A stretch of 64,000 bases of DNA from the NCBI RefSeq assembly GCF_024508665.1, contig NZ_JANINP010000007.1, forward strand, positions 1,116,001-1,180,000, given 5' to 3'. The stretch is from Sphingomonas sp. Lineage in GTDB: Bacteria > Pseudomonadota > Alphaproteobacteria > Sphingomonadales > Sphingomonadaceae. Positions 36,384-45,398 of the stretch are shown here, piece after piece (position 1 is the first letter of the stretch; each line of letters opens with the position of its first letter). The translations under genes were made by a program, and so were the position numbers. A model generated the notes under the pieces. It searched no databases. It was given only the letters and a program-made list of their open reading frames with translations, and was not told where the DNA came from.

Positions 36384-37204
36384 CGCAGGTCGGTCCGGCG
36401 ATCCGCCTGGTCATTTCGGACGTCGACGGCACGCTGGTCCGCAAGGATAAGTCGCTCAGTCCCCAGGTCATCGCCGCGGTCCAGCGCTTGCGTCAGGCGG
36501 GCGTCGCCTTCACGCTGATCAGCGCACGCCCGGTGTCGGGCGTGTTGCCGCTGATCGCGCCGCTGGGGATCGATATTCCGCTGGCGGCGGTGAACGGCGG
36601 CATTGTCTTCCGCCCGGACGGCAGCCTGATCACCAGGCATCGTATCGACCCCGAAACCGTGCGCGGCATGTTCGCGCTTGCCGAGGGCGTCCCGGTCGAC
36701 ATCTGGGTCTTCGCGGATGGCAAATGGTACGCCTCCAATCTGGCGGGTGCCCATGTCGATCGCGAGCGTGTCGCCTCGAACGAGGAGCCGATCCTGCGCG
36801 ACGATTTCAGCGAATTCTACGATCGCGCCGACAAGATCACTTTCGTCAGCGACGATGCGCCGGTGCTCAAGGATCTCGCCGATCGCGGCGCTGCCCTGTT
36901 CGGACAGCGCGCGACGATCGGGCAGAGCCAGACCTATTATCTCGATGTCACCGACCTCCACGCCAACAAGGGCGATGGCGTGACCGAGCTGGCCGCCATC
37001 CTGGGCGTCGACCTCGCGCATGTCGCGGTGTTCGGCGATATGGAGAATGATATTGCGATGTTCGCCCGCGCGGGCATGTCGGTGGCGATGGGGCAGGCGC
37101 CCGATACGGTGAAGTCCGCCGCCGATTTCGTCTCGTCGAGCAACGAGCAGGATGGCGTGGCGCACGCGATCGAGGCATTCGTGCTGGCGCGGGCGGCGGC
37201 ATGA
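36380..37204 (+). CDS. Cof-type HAD-IIB phosphatase
   Basis: This 274-aa HAD hydrolase has motif I DVDGTLVRKD, motif II SARP, and motif IV GDMENDIAMF. Start GTG 36380 overlaps the gnd stop. Such enzymes dephosphorylate sugar phosphates. Its place directly behind gnd suggests it trims a pentose-phosphate or side-reaction metabolite; this is inferred. Confidence 0.85.
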   Translation: MTQVGPAIRLVISDVDGTLVRKDKSLSPQVIAAVQRLRQAGVAFTLISARPVSGVLPLIAPLGIDIPLAAVNGGIVFRPDGSLITRHRIDPETVRGMFALAEGVPVDIWVFADGKWYASNLAGAHVDRERVASNEEPILRDDFSEFYDRADKITFVSDDAPVLKDLADRGAALFGQRATIGQSQTYYLDVTDLHANKGDGVTELAAILGVDLAHVAVFGDMENDIAMFARAGMSVAMGQAPDTVKSAADFVSSSNEQDGVAHAIEAFVLARAAA

Positions 37205-37947
37205 AGAAGCTGGTCGCCTTCGACCTCGACGGCACGCTCGCGCTCAGCAAGCAGCCGCTCGACGAGGACATGGCAGGGCGAATCGCCGATTTGCTCGACG
37301 TCTGCATGGTCGACATCATCTCGGGCGGCGATTGGCCGCAATTCGAGAAGCAAGTCGTCTCGCGGCTGCCCGAACGCGCCAAGCTCGCCAATTTGTTCAT
37401 CCAGCCGACGACGGGGACCAAGCTCTACCGCTGGTCGGGCGAGTGGAAGCCGGTCTACGCCGAGTTGTTTACCGGCGACGAGCGCCGCCAGATCGAGACG
37501 GCGCTCGACGATGCCGTGAAGGCGGAAGGGCTCGACGAGGGCCAGACCTGGGGCGACCGGATCGAGGATCGCGGCAGCCAGATCACGTTCTCGGGGCTTG
37601 GGCAGGAAGCGCCGCTCATCGCCAAGAATAATTGGGATGCCGACCGTTCGAAGCGCGAAGCGCTGCAAAAACGATTGCGCCAGGCGCTTCCCGACCTGTC
37701 GATCAATATCGGCGGCTCGACCTCGATCGACATCACCCGCAAGGGCGTCGACAAGCAATATGGGCTGACCAAGCTGCTGCCCGTCGCCGGTGTCGGCAAG
37801 CAAGAGGTGTTGTTCGTCGGGGACGCCATCTTCCCGGGCGGGAACGACTATCCGGCAAAGGAAATGGGGCTCGACACGATCAAGGTCGACGAGATCGAAC
37901 AGACGCGGCTGGTGATCTCGACCGTGGCGACGGTGCTGAAGGACTAA
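37201..37947 (+). CDS. HAD-IIB protein of the phosphomannomutase (PMM2-like) type
   Basis: The 248-aa protein has motif I FDLDGTLALSK and the stretches SGGDWPQFEKQV, PTTGTKLYRW and GGSTSIDITRKGVDKQYG, which resemble eukaryotic-type phosphomannomutases more than Cof phosphatases. Mutases of this type need a second Asp in DxDGT, which is present. It is ATGA-coupled to the preceding HAD gene. It could be a mutase or a phosphatase. Confidence 0.75.
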   Translation: MKKLVAFDLDGTLALSKQPLDEDMAGRIADLLDVCMVDIISGGDWPQFEKQVVSRLPERAKLANLFIQPTTGTKLYRWSGEWKPVYAELFTGDERRQIETALDDAVKAEGLDEGQTWGDRIEDRGSQITFSGLGQEAPLIAKNNWDADRSKREALQKRLRQALPDLSINIGGSTSIDITRKGVDKQYGLTKLLPVAGVGKQEVLFVGDAIFPGGNDYPAKEMGLDTIKVDEIEQTRLVISTVATVLKD

Positions 37948-37948
37948 G

Positions 37949-38101
37949 TAAATCCTCCCTACGCGAAGCGTGGGGAGGGGGACCGCCGCCGGAGGCGGTG
38001 GTGGAGGGGCCGCAGCCGCGTGAGCGGCGAGGACGGGGCTTTTCCCCTCCACCATCGCTTCGCGATGGTCCCCCTCCCCAAGCGAGCTTGGGGAGGATTT
38101 A
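37949..38101. repeat. 153-bp inverted repeat between convergent genes
   Basis: The outer arms are TAAATCCTCCC (37949-37959) and GGGAGGATTTA (38091-38101). Inside are further matching GGAGGGGGACC and GGTCCCCCTCC arms plus small hairpins. The element lies exactly between the stop codons of the HAD gene (plus) and the Rieske gene (minus) and probably serves as a two-way terminator. Confidence 0.85.
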
Positions 38102-38104
38102 AGT

Positions 38105-39247
38105 TTACCCCGCCAACGCCTTCTCCACCGCATCGTGGAACAGACGGATTCCGCTCTCCATGCTGCCCAAGGTCAGCCGGTCGATCGCGCCCGACATCAA
38201 CCCTTCCTGACACAAGGCCGCTGCCCGAAAGTCCTCGGCTCCGAAGACGCCGCCGTCGAGCAGATTCCAGCTCTTCTCCCAATGCGCCAGCGCCTTGTCG
38301 GTCGCGGGCGGTTCGGGGATCAGCATGAAATCCTCGACCAGCACGCGGTCGACGCCGCGCGGCATCAGCGTCATGAGGTTCACATAATCCGGGCTGACGA
38401 TCAGCACGGTCGCGGGGAACATCTGGTAAGTGTAAGTGATTGCGCGGCGAAGCGTCGGCCAGTCCTCAGCAGCGCAGTCGTTCGCCGACACGTCGCGCCC
38501 CACCGCCGAGCGCTGGTGCGCACCGATCGTATCGGCCGACGCCACGCCATCCTTGAAGAAGGGGCCGATCGTCGCGGCATGGAGGCGCTGGACGTGATAG
38601 CTCTCCAGAAACGCGTCCATGATCTGCTTCCAATTCGCCGCGACGTCATGGGTCCGGCGACGGAATAGATACTGGCCGGCGAGATCGAAGGCGTCGAAAT
38701 CATGGCCGAGCGTCTCGGGTTCGGAGAAATCCGCGCCTTCATCGAACGCAAACCAGATCAGTCCTCCGGCCTCGAGCGTCGGCAGGCGACGTAGTCCGAA
38801 TTCGCTCTTCTCGAGGTCGGGGAAGGCATCGGTGCGCGGGAGCGCCAGCAGTTTGCCGTCGAGACCGTAGGTCCAGGCGTGATAGGGGCAGACGAGCCGC
38901 GACGCACAGACTGGCTCCTGTCCTTCGACCAACCGCGTGCCGCGATGGCGGCAGACATTCATGAAAACGTGTGCCTTGCCCTCGCGATCGCGCGTGATCA
39001 GCAACGGCTTGCCATAGCCGTCGTGCGGGATCGCCATGCCGGGGTCGGGCAGCAGCGCGGACGGCGCGATCACCAGCGGGCGTTTGGCGAAGATCTTCGC
39101 GCGCTCCGCGTCGAACCGTGCCGGATCGGTATAAGCCGCGGCGTCGACAAAGGTTATTCCCCCGGCGCGGCCTTCGCCGCCCTCGGCCAGTTTCTTCGCC
39201 AGCGCGAGTTGCCCCGCGGTCGGAGCGATCCTGGTCGCCACGTTCAT
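38105..39247 (-). CDS. Rieske-type ring-hydroxylating oxygenase, alpha subunit family
   Basis: The 380-aa protein starts at ATG 39247. The Rieske [2Fe-2S] ligands are C99-R-H101 and C120-P-Y-H123. The non-heme iron site has His residues H218 and H223 in ESYHVQRLH. Enzymes of this family hydroxylate or demethylate aromatic and quaternary-amine substrates. No reductase or beta subunit is encoded nearby, so it must use electron carriers encoded elsewhere. Confidence 0.88.
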   Translation of the reverse strand: MNVATRIAPTAGQLALAKKLAEGGEGRAGGITFVDAAAYTDPARFDAERAKIFAKRPLVIAPSALLPDPGMAIPHDGYGKPLLITRDREGKAHVFMNVCRHRGTRLVEGQEPVCASRLVCPYHAWTYGLDGKLLALPRTDAFPDLEKSEFGLRRLPTLEAGGLIWFAFDEGADFSEPETLGHDFDAFDLAGQYLFRRRTHDVAANWKQIMDAFLESYHVQRLHAATIGPFFKDGVASADTIGAHQRSAVGRDVSANDCAAEDWPTLRRAITYTYQMFPATVLIVSPDYVNLMTLMPRGVDRVLVEDFMLIPEPPATDKALAHWEKSWNLLDGGVFGAEDFRAAALCQEGLMSGAIDRLTLGSMESGIRLFHDAVEKALAG

Positions 39248-39309
39248 GGGCTTCCTCTCCCGATTTTTAAGGTTAGTGTCGGCTCTAACGAGATGGGGAG
39301 CAAGCCTGA

Positions 39310-41001
39310 ATGAGCGGTAGTGCGGTGACACGTCCCAAGGGATGGCGGCTGTTCGTCGCCGCGCTTCGGACGCGCAAGTCGGCGTCCATGCTTGCGCTCG
39401 GCTTTTCCTCGGGCCTGCCCAATGCCTTGCTGATCGGCACACTGACCGCATGGCTGGGGGAGGTCGGGGTCAAGATGGCGACGATCGGCGTGCTGTCGTG
39501 GATCGGCCTGACCTATGCGTTCAAATTCCTGTGGTCGCCTTTGGTTGATCGCCTGCAATTGCCGATTCTCGGCAAGCTCGGCCGCCGCAAGAGCTGGATC
39601 GTGTTGTGCCAGGGGCTGATGATCGTCGCTTTGCTGGGCATCGTCGTCACCGACCCGGCGCAGCAGATCGGCACATTCGCGATGTTCGCGTTCCTCGGCT
39701 CGCTCGGTTCCGCGACGCAGGACATTGCGATCGACGGCTGGCGGATCGATGTCGCGGACGAGGATGCGCCGGTTGAGTTGCTGTCCGCGGTCAACCAATT
39801 GGGCTATCGCGCCGCGAGCATCGTCGGCGGGGCGATCGCCCTCTACATGGCCGCGCGCATGTCGTGGCCGACCGTCTATCTGGTCATGGCGGTGATCATG
39901 GGGCTGATGCTGCTGATCGCGCTCGGCGCCCCTGATACCAAACGCGTGCCGAGCGAGGCGGTGCAGGCGCTTTCGGAAGCTGGCGAGATCAGGCCGCGGA
40001 CACGCGCGGTCGCGCTCCTGATCGTCGGCATCAGCTGGATTTGGGCGATCGGCTCGCTGATCGGGTTCATGATCTCGATGCTGGCCGATACCCCCCCCGG
40101 CGCGCCCCGACCGTCACCTAGCGACTTCCTCAAATATCATGGTCCGGCGATCGTGATCGCGACCGTGCTCGTGCCGCTCGCCGTCGCCGCCGTCCTCAAC
40201 TGGTTGAAAACGCAGGGACGCCAGGTCCAGAGCGAGCGCGATACCGTGACGTCGCCGGCGCGCACCGCGGCCAACCATCTTTACGGGGCGCTGGTCGCGC
40301 CGCTCGCGGACCTCGTCGCGCGGCTGGGTTGGGGTGTGCTGATCGTGATCGGGCTGATCCTGACCTATGCGCTCTGCTATAACGTCTGGGGATCGTTCGC
40401 TTACCCCTTCTATCTGGAATTCATGCATTATTCGAAGGACGAAGTGGCCTTCGCGTCCAAGGTCTTCGGCATCATCATGTCGATCATCGGTGTCAGCCTG
40501 GGCGGATATCTGTTCGCCAAGATCGGGCGATTTCCGACCGTGTTGATCGGGGCGATCCTGCCGATCTTCGGCAATTTCGTGTACGCCGACCTGGCCGACG
40601 GATCGCCCCATATCGACCCGGTGATGCATGTGTTGCGGCTCGATTCGCTTGCGGTAGCGTTCGGCAGCGACGAGCGGATGGCGCGGCTACTTTTGACGAT
40701 CAGCTACGAGAATATCTCGACCGGGCTTGCGCTCGCCGCGTTCGTCGCGTTCCTGTCGGGGATCGTCAGCAAGAAATTCGCGGCGGTCCAATATGCGGTG
40801 CTGTCGTCACTCACGTTCCTGATCGGCTCGCTCGGCAAGGGCATGGCGGGGGAGATGATTGACAAATACGGTTATGCCGACGTGTTTCGCTATGTCGCCG
40901 CGGTCGGCCTGCTCGCGATCCTGTTCGTCCTGCTCGAATGGTGGCGCGCCTCGCGCGTTCCGACGGTGATCGAGGCCGGCAATACCGGCGAGCCCGCCTG
41001 A
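39310..41001 (+). CDS. AmpG-like MFS permease
   Basis: This 563-aa membrane protein of the major facilitator superfamily carries ALGFSSGLPNALLIGTL, FLWSPLVDR and GSATQDIAIDGWRID, which fit the AmpG muropeptide permease group. It has about 14 hydrophobic segments and is longer than E. coli AmpG. The probable role is import of anhydro-muropeptides for cell-wall recycling. It is divergent from the Rieske gene and overlaps the TPR gene by one base. Confidence 0.85.
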   Translation: MSGSAVTRPKGWRLFVAALRTRKSASMLALGFSSGLPNALLIGTLTAWLGEVGVKMATIGVLSWIGLTYAFKFLWSPLVDRLQLPILGKLGRRKSWIVLCQGLMIVALLGIVVTDPAQQIGTFAMFAFLGSLGSATQDIAIDGWRIDVADEDAPVELLSAVNQLGYRAASIVGGAIALYMAARMSWPTVYLVMAVIMGLMLLIALGAPDTKRVPSEAVQALSEAGEIRPRTRAVALLIVGISWIWAIGSLIGFMISMLADTPPGAPRPSPSDFLKYHGPAIVIATVLVPLAVAAVLNWLKTQGRQVQSERDTVTSPARTAANHLYGALVAPLADLVARLGWGVLIVIGLILTYALCYNVWGSFAYPFYLEFMHYSKDEVAFASKVFGIIMSIIGVSLGGYLFAKIGRFPTVLIGAILPIFGNFVYADLADGSPHIDPVMHVLRLDSLAVAFGSDERMARLLLTISYENISTGLALAAFVAFLSGIVSKKFAAVQYAVLSSLTFLIGSLGKGMAGEMIDKYGYADVFRYVAAVGLLAILFVLLEWWRASRVPTVIEAGNTGEPA

Positions 41002-41762
41002 TGCTGTTCCTGATCCTGTCCGGCGGGACGATCATCTGCCAGATCGCGTGCGTGGTGCATTGCGTGCGCAATGGCCGCAACACCTTCTGGATCTGGCCGT
41101 TGGTGTTCTTTCCGATGGTCGGCTGCATCGCCTATTTCATCGTCGAGGTGCTGCCCGGCATGCAGGGCAATCGTCACGTCCGCACGATGCGCGCGCAGGC
41201 CGCCAGGGCGATCGATCCGGAGCGCGAAGTGCGTGCCGCGCGCGATGCGCTGGGCCTAGCCGACACGATCGCCAACCGCATCCGGCTGGCCGACGCGCTG
41301 TCGGCGGTCAATCGGCCGGTCGAGGCGATCCCGCTCTATCGCGAGGCGATCGCCGCGCAGCCACTGCCCGATCCCCGCACCGAAACCAAGCTGGCACGCG
41401 CGCTGTTCGAGGAAGGCAAGATCGACGAGGCGCAGCATGTCATCGACGCGATCGCCAAGCCGTCGGGGCAGAGCGACCGCGATCGTCTCGACCTGCTGAG
41501 GGCGCGGATCTACGACCATCTCGGGCGCAGGGACGACGCTCTGGCCATCTATCGCGATATCGTCACGCGCATGCCGGGCGAAGAGGCGCGGTGTCGTTAT
41601 GCCGCATTGCTGATCGAGCTTGGCCGCAAGCGCGAGGCGCTGGGCGTACTCGAGGAAGTCGAGGACCGGATGAAGCGGCTCGATCGCCACCAACGCCAGG
41701 CGGAGGGCGACATGTACCGCTGGGCGACCGACAAATTACGCGAGTTGCGCGCGGCCGGGTAA
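41001..41762 (+). CDS. membrane-anchored TPR protein
   Basis: The 253-aa protein starts at ATG 41001 in a TGATG overlap with the AmpG-like gene. Two N-terminal transmembrane helices (LFLILSGGTIICQIACVVH; FWIWPLVFFPMVGCIAYFIVEVLPG) resemble the PLD nuclease N-terminal membrane module. TPR-like helices follow from about residue 90 (EAIPLYREAIAAQPLPD, DDALAIYRDIVTRMPG). Function unknown; coupling suggests a link to cell-wall recycling. Confidence 0.7.
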   Translation: MLFLILSGGTIICQIACVVHCVRNGRNTFWIWPLVFFPMVGCIAYFIVEVLPGMQGNRHVRTMRAQAARAIDPEREVRAARDALGLADTIANRIRLADALSAVNRPVEAIPLYREAIAAQPLPDPRTETKLARALFEEGKIDEAQHVIDAIAKPSGQSDRDRLDLLRARIYDHLGRRDDALAIYRDIVTRMPGEEARCRYAALLIELGRKREALGVLEEVEDRMKRLDRHQRQAEGDMYRWATDKLRELRAAG

Positions 41763-41785
41763 TACCCCTCCGGGAATCATTCGAC

Positions 41786-42229
41786 CTAATCGACGACCAG
41801 CGGCAGACCCGCATCCGCAAACGCCGCGGATAAGGCCGCCGCCGTGGCCACGATCGCATCGGCGCGACGTTGTGCCATCAGGTCGGCGAGCAACAGGCGA
41901 GCGGTTTCGGGGCGCCGCTCGGCCTGGCCGATCGTGGTGATCATCGTCTGCTCTGCCCATGTCATCCGCGCACAACAGCATGGCGCGATTGGAATAGACG
42001 TGGTCGAGGTCGCGGCGAGTTCCGCCATGAAAGCGCGCGCGAGCAATAAAGGCCGGCGGAACCCCGCGCCGAATGTGCTCATGAAGGTGTTGGCGGCGAT
42101 AGCGTCGTTCAGTCCATGCGCGCCCATCCGCCGAATCGCGAGCAGCAACAGGCGCGCTGCCGTGGTTTGGGGAAGGCTGTACGGCAGAGCTTCGCTGACC
42201 AGCGAGGCGGGCATTGGGGAAGGGGCCAT
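41786..42229 (-). CDS. DUF6628-like protein with a triple cysteine
   Basis: This 147-aa protein resembles, from memory, the DUF6628 group of sphingomonads (ALPYSLP, RRMGAHGLNDA). Its most notable feature is three cysteines in a row (C84-C86) in IAPCCCARMT. It is helical, with no signal peptide. ATG 42229 has GGAG seven bases upstream. A Fur-like palindrome 39 bases upstream suggests iron control, but the function is unknown. Confidence 0.6.
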   Translation of the reverse strand: MAPSPMPASLVSEALPYSLPQTTAARLLLLAIRRMGAHGLNDAIAANTFMSTFGAGFRRPLLLARAFMAELAATSTTSIPIAPCCCARMTWAEQTMITTIGQAERRPETARLLLADLMAQRRADAIVATAAALSAAFADAGLPLVVD

Positions 42230-42267
42230 CGGGCGACTCCGTGGTGGAGCCGCATAGTCGGAAACTC

Positions 42268-42286
42268 GCTATTGATAGTCAATCGC
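42268..42286. promoter_or_regulatory. Fur-like box before the DUF6628 gene
   Basis: The 19-bp GCTATTGATAGTCAATCGC is a near-perfect palindrome (ATTGA-N3-TCAAT core with GC flanks) of the same size as a Fur box, within an AT-rich patch that is unusual here. It lies between the folC stop and the start of the 147-aa protein (39 bases upstream). A Fur-family regulator is the best guess. Confidence 0.5.
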
Positions 42287-42295
42287 AATAATTTA

Positions 42296-43624
42296 TCATG
42301 CCGGCGCTTCGCCGTTCCCTGCGAGCACTTGGCCTGCCAGATAAAGCGAGCCGAGGATCATCACTGTCACTTGTCCCTCGGCGTCATCGGCGATCGCGTG
42401 CAGGGCGGTCTCCACTGTCTCCGCAGCCTGCGGCCTGATGCCGATGTCGCTGGCGACCGCGCCCAGCACCTCGGCGCTATGACATTCATGGCCGGCGACC
42501 GGAACGGCGTGAAAGCTCGTGGCCAACCCCGCGAACGGGCGCAACAGTCCTGCTGGATCCTTGTTGGACAGCATGCCGACGATCATGTGCGCACCGTCGG
42601 TGCCGCGACGATCGAGCACCTCGCGCAGCGCCTCGGCAACGCTGGCGCCGGCGGCTGCGTTGTGGCCGCCATCGAGCCAGATCTCGCTGCCCGCTGGCAA
42701 GATCCGCGTCAGCGGCCCATCGCCGAGCAATTGCATCCGCGCCGGCCAGGTCGCGTGTTCGGCTGCAGCAATGAAGGCTTCCGGTGGAATGGTCAGCGTC
42801 TTCTGATGATGGAGCATGGCGATCGCCAAAGCGAGGTTGCCAGGCTGGTGCGGCCCGACCAGCACGGGCAGCGGCGTCTGCACCTTGCCCGCGGCGTCGC
42901 GATAGGTGAGGTGGCCATCGTCCGCGGCCCAGAACCAGTTCCGGCCTTCAGGCGACACGGGAGCCCCGGCGGTTCGCGCGACCGCGTTGATCCGGGCTTC
43001 GACCGACGGTGCGTAGCGCATGGTGACCAGGGGCACTTGCGGCTTCGCGATCCCGGCCTTTTCGGCGGCGATGTCCTCGATCGTCGTGCCGAGGAAACGC
43101 TCGTGATCGATTCCCAGCTGGGCAATGCCGGTCACGATCGGCTGCGCGATGACATTGGTCGCATCGAGGCGTCCGCCCAGTCCGACCTCGACGATACAGG
43201 CATCGGCGGCAGTACGAGAGAAGGCAAGGAATGCCGCGGCGGTCGTCACTTCGAAGAAGCTCGCGCCGATATCGCCGCCGGCATCCAGCACTTCCTCGAG
43301 CAGCGGCGCCAGTTCGGCGTCCTCGATCAGCGTGCCGGCGAGCCGGATACGCTCGTTGAAGCGCACGAGATGCGGGCTAGAATAGACATGGGTGGTGTAG
43401 CCCGCAGCTTCGATCGCCGCGCGCAGGAAGGCGCAGGTCGATCCCTTGCCGTTGGTGCCAGCGACATGGAGCACCGGGGGCAAACGCTCGTGCGGGTTGC
43501 CGACGCGGTCGAGCAATTCCGTGATCCGCTCGAGCCCGAGAATGTCGGCACCGGGAGAAAGAGCCCAAAGGCGGTCGAGCTGGCGCTGGACCGCCGGGTC
43601 GGAGGAGACGGCGTGGTCAGGCAT
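42296..43624 (-). CDS. folC: bifunctional folylpolyglutamate synthase / dihydrofolate synthase
   Basis: This 442-aa Mur-ligase-type enzyme adds glutamate to dihydropteroate and folates. It has the ATP-binding loop VAGTNGKGST, a second stretch YSSPHLVRFNERI, and DGGHNAAA. The start ATG 43624 has an SD (GAGGGAG) that is part of the repeat next to it. It is the last gene of the lapA-pyrF-trp-accD-folC run. Confidence 0.96.
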   Translation of the reverse strand: MPDHAVSSDPAVQRQLDRLWALSPGADILGLERITELLDRVGNPHERLPPVLHVAGTNGKGSTCAFLRAAIEAAGYTTHVYSSPHLVRFNERIRLAGTLIEDAELAPLLEEVLDAGGDIGASFFEVTTAAAFLAFSRTAADACIVEVGLGGRLDATNVIAQPIVTGIAQLGIDHERFLGTTIEDIAAEKAGIAKPQVPLVTMRYAPSVEARINAVARTAGAPVSPEGRNWFWAADDGHLTYRDAAGKVQTPLPVLVGPHQPGNLALAIAMLHHQKTLTIPPEAFIAAAEHATWPARMQLLGDGPLTRILPAGSEIWLDGGHNAAAGASVAEALREVLDRRGTDGAHMIVGMLSNKDPAGLLRPFAGLATSFHAVPVAGHECHSAEVLGAVASDIGIRPQAAETVETALHAIADDAEGQVTVMILGSLYLAGQVLAGNGEAPA

Positions 43625-43627
43625 AAT

Positions 43628-43738
43628 AACTCCCTCTCCCCATCGGGGAGAGGGTGGGGGAGAGGGGCAGTGCGGCAAGCGCGTCGCCCGTGACTCCCCC
43701 TCTCCCCGACCCTCTCCCCAGAGGGGAGAGGGAGAATT
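43628..43738. repeat. intergenic inverted repeat (family B) between accD and folC
   Basis: Arms CTCCCTCTCCCC (43630-43641) and GGGGAGAGGGAG (43723-43734) are perfect complements; two inner copies of the same purine/pyrimidine motif lie between them. On the minus strand the right-hand end supplies the SD of folC. Similar sequence occurs at 27001-27024 and 45399-45567. Confidence 0.8.
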
Positions 43739-43740
43739 GT

Positions 43741-44598
43741 TCAGGCCGCTTTCCGCTGCCCGCCGACATAATCGATCAGCCGCGCCAGGGTCGGGCGCAG
43801 CTCCGAGCGCGGCGTGACCATGTCGAGCATGCCATGAGCGAGCAGATATTCGGCGCGCTGGAATCCCTCGGGCAGCTTTTCGCGGATCGTCTGTTCGATC
43901 ACCCGCTGGCCGGCGAAGCCGATCAGCGCGCCGGGCTCCGAAATCTGCACGTCGCCGAGCATGGCATAGCTCGCCGTGACGCCGCCGGTGGTCGGGTCGG
44001 TCAGCACGACGATATAGGGCAGCCCGACGTCGTGGAGCATCTGGATCGCGACCGTCGCGCGCGGCATCTGCATCAGGCTCAATATGCCTTCCTGCATCCG
44101 CGCGCCGCCGGCCGCGGTGAAAATGATGTAGGGCGCCCCTTCGCCGATCGCCGCCTCGACTCCGCGGACGAACGCCTCGCCCACGGCCAGGCCCATCGAT
44201 CCGCCCATGAACGCGAAATCCTGGACGCCGACCACAGCCTTGCGGCCCTCGATCGTCCCGGTCGCGTTGATCAGCGCGTCGCTTTCGCCGGTCGCGGCGC
44301 GCGCCGTCTTGATGCGGTCGGTATATTTCTTCTGGTCGCGGAACTTGAGCGGGTCGTCCTGCACCTTGGGCGGCGTCAGCGTCGTAAACGAACCGGCGTC
44401 GAAAATCTGCGCGAACCGCACGTCGGGCCCGATCCGCTCATGAAAGGCGCAATTGGGGCAGACGTAGAGATTGTCGGCCAATTCCTTGGCGAACACCATC
44501 TGCCCGCACCCCTTGCACTTGTGCCAGAGATTGTCGGGACTTTCCTTCTTGGGGATGACGTACGACAGCGCATTGCGGACGTTGGTCAGCCAGCTCAT
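43741..44598 (-). CDS. accD: acetyl-CoA carboxylase carboxyltransferase subunit beta
   Basis: The 285-aa subunit transfers the carboxyl group from biotin to acetyl-CoA with AccA. The C4 zinc finger is C28, C31, C47, C50 (KCKGCG, CPNC). The crotonase fold carries GGARMQEGILSLMQMPR and ADPTTGGVTAS-type sequence. Its start overlaps the trpA stop (ATGA), the common trpA-accD-folC order of alphaproteobacteria. Confidence 0.97.
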   Translation of the reverse strand: MSWLTNVRNALSYVIPKKESPDNLWHKCKGCGQMVFAKELADNLYVCPNCAFHERIGPDVRFAQIFDAGSFTTLTPPKVQDDPLKFRDQKKYTDRIKTARAATGESDALINATGTIEGRKAVVGVQDFAFMGGSMGLAVGEAFVRGVEAAIGEGAPYIIFTAAGGARMQEGILSLMQMPRATVAIQMLHDVGLPYIVVLTDPTTGGVTASYAMLGDVQISEPGALIGFAGQRVIEQTIREKLPEGFQRAEYLLAHGMLDMVTPRSELRPTLARLIDYVGGQRKAA

Positions 44599-45398
44599 GC
44601 TATTTCCTTCCTTGCGGCGCGGATCGCGCCCGCGAGACTCTCGATATAGACGCGCACCGGCTCGGCTGCATCCTTGCCATGCCGACCGACCAGTTCGACG
44701 ATCGCCGAACCGACCACGACGCCGTCTGCGACGCGCGCTATCGCCGCGGCCTGATCGGGGGTGCGTACGCCGAAGCCGACCGCGACGGGCAGGTTGGTCG
44801 CGGCCTTGAGCCGGGCGACGGCGTCCTCGATCGAGGCCTGCGCCGCTTGCTGCTTGCCGGTGATGCCCGCGACCGAGACATAATAGAGGAAGCCGCTGGC
44901 GCCATCGAGCACCTGGGGCAGGCGAGCGCCATCGGTGGTCGGGGTCGCGAGACGGATCAGGTCGATGCCGTTCCCGCGGAGCGCCGGTCCGAGCGAATCA
45001 TCCTCTTCGGGCGGGATGTCGACGCAGATCACGCCGTCGACGCCGGCTTCCTTGCAGCGTTCGGCGAACCAGTCGGCGCCGCGCCGGGTCATGGGATTGG
45101 CATAGCCCATCAGCACCAGCGGCACGGTCGGATGGCGCTGGCGAAACGCCATGGCGATCGCGAGGATGTCCGCCGTCGTCGTGCCCGCCGCTAGGCTGCG
45201 CAAATTCGCTGCCTGAATGGCCGGGCCGTCCGCCATCGGATCCGTGAATGGCATGCCGAGCTCGATCACATCGGCGCCGCCCTCGACGAGCGCGTCGAGA
45301 ATCGGCCCCGTGGCGAACCGCCCCGGATCGCCCGCCGTAACGAAGGCGACGAGAGCTGGATGGCCCTTGGCGAAGGCGTTGGAGAGGCGATTGCTCAT
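44595..45398 (-). CDS. trpA: tryptophan synthase alpha subunit
   Basis: This 267-aa TIM barrel cleaves indoleglycerol phosphate. It carries the catalytic Glu in DVIELGMPFTDPMADGP and the conserved VGFGVRTPDQA. The start ATG 45398 uses an SD (GAGGGGA) that belongs to the repeat upstream. The stop overlaps accD. Confidence 0.96.
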   Translation of the reverse strand: MSNRLSNAFAKGHPALVAFVTAGDPGRFATGPILDALVEGGADVIELGMPFTDPMADGPAIQAANLRSLAAGTTTADILAIAMAFRQRHPTVPLVLMGYANPMTRRGADWFAERCKEAGVDGVICVDIPPEEDDSLGPALRGNGIDLIRLATPTTDGARLPQVLDGASGFLYYVSVAGITGKQQAAQASIEDAVARLKAATNLPVAVGFGVRTPDQAAAIARVADGVVVGSAIVELVGRHGKDAAEPVRVYIESLAGAIRAARKEIA

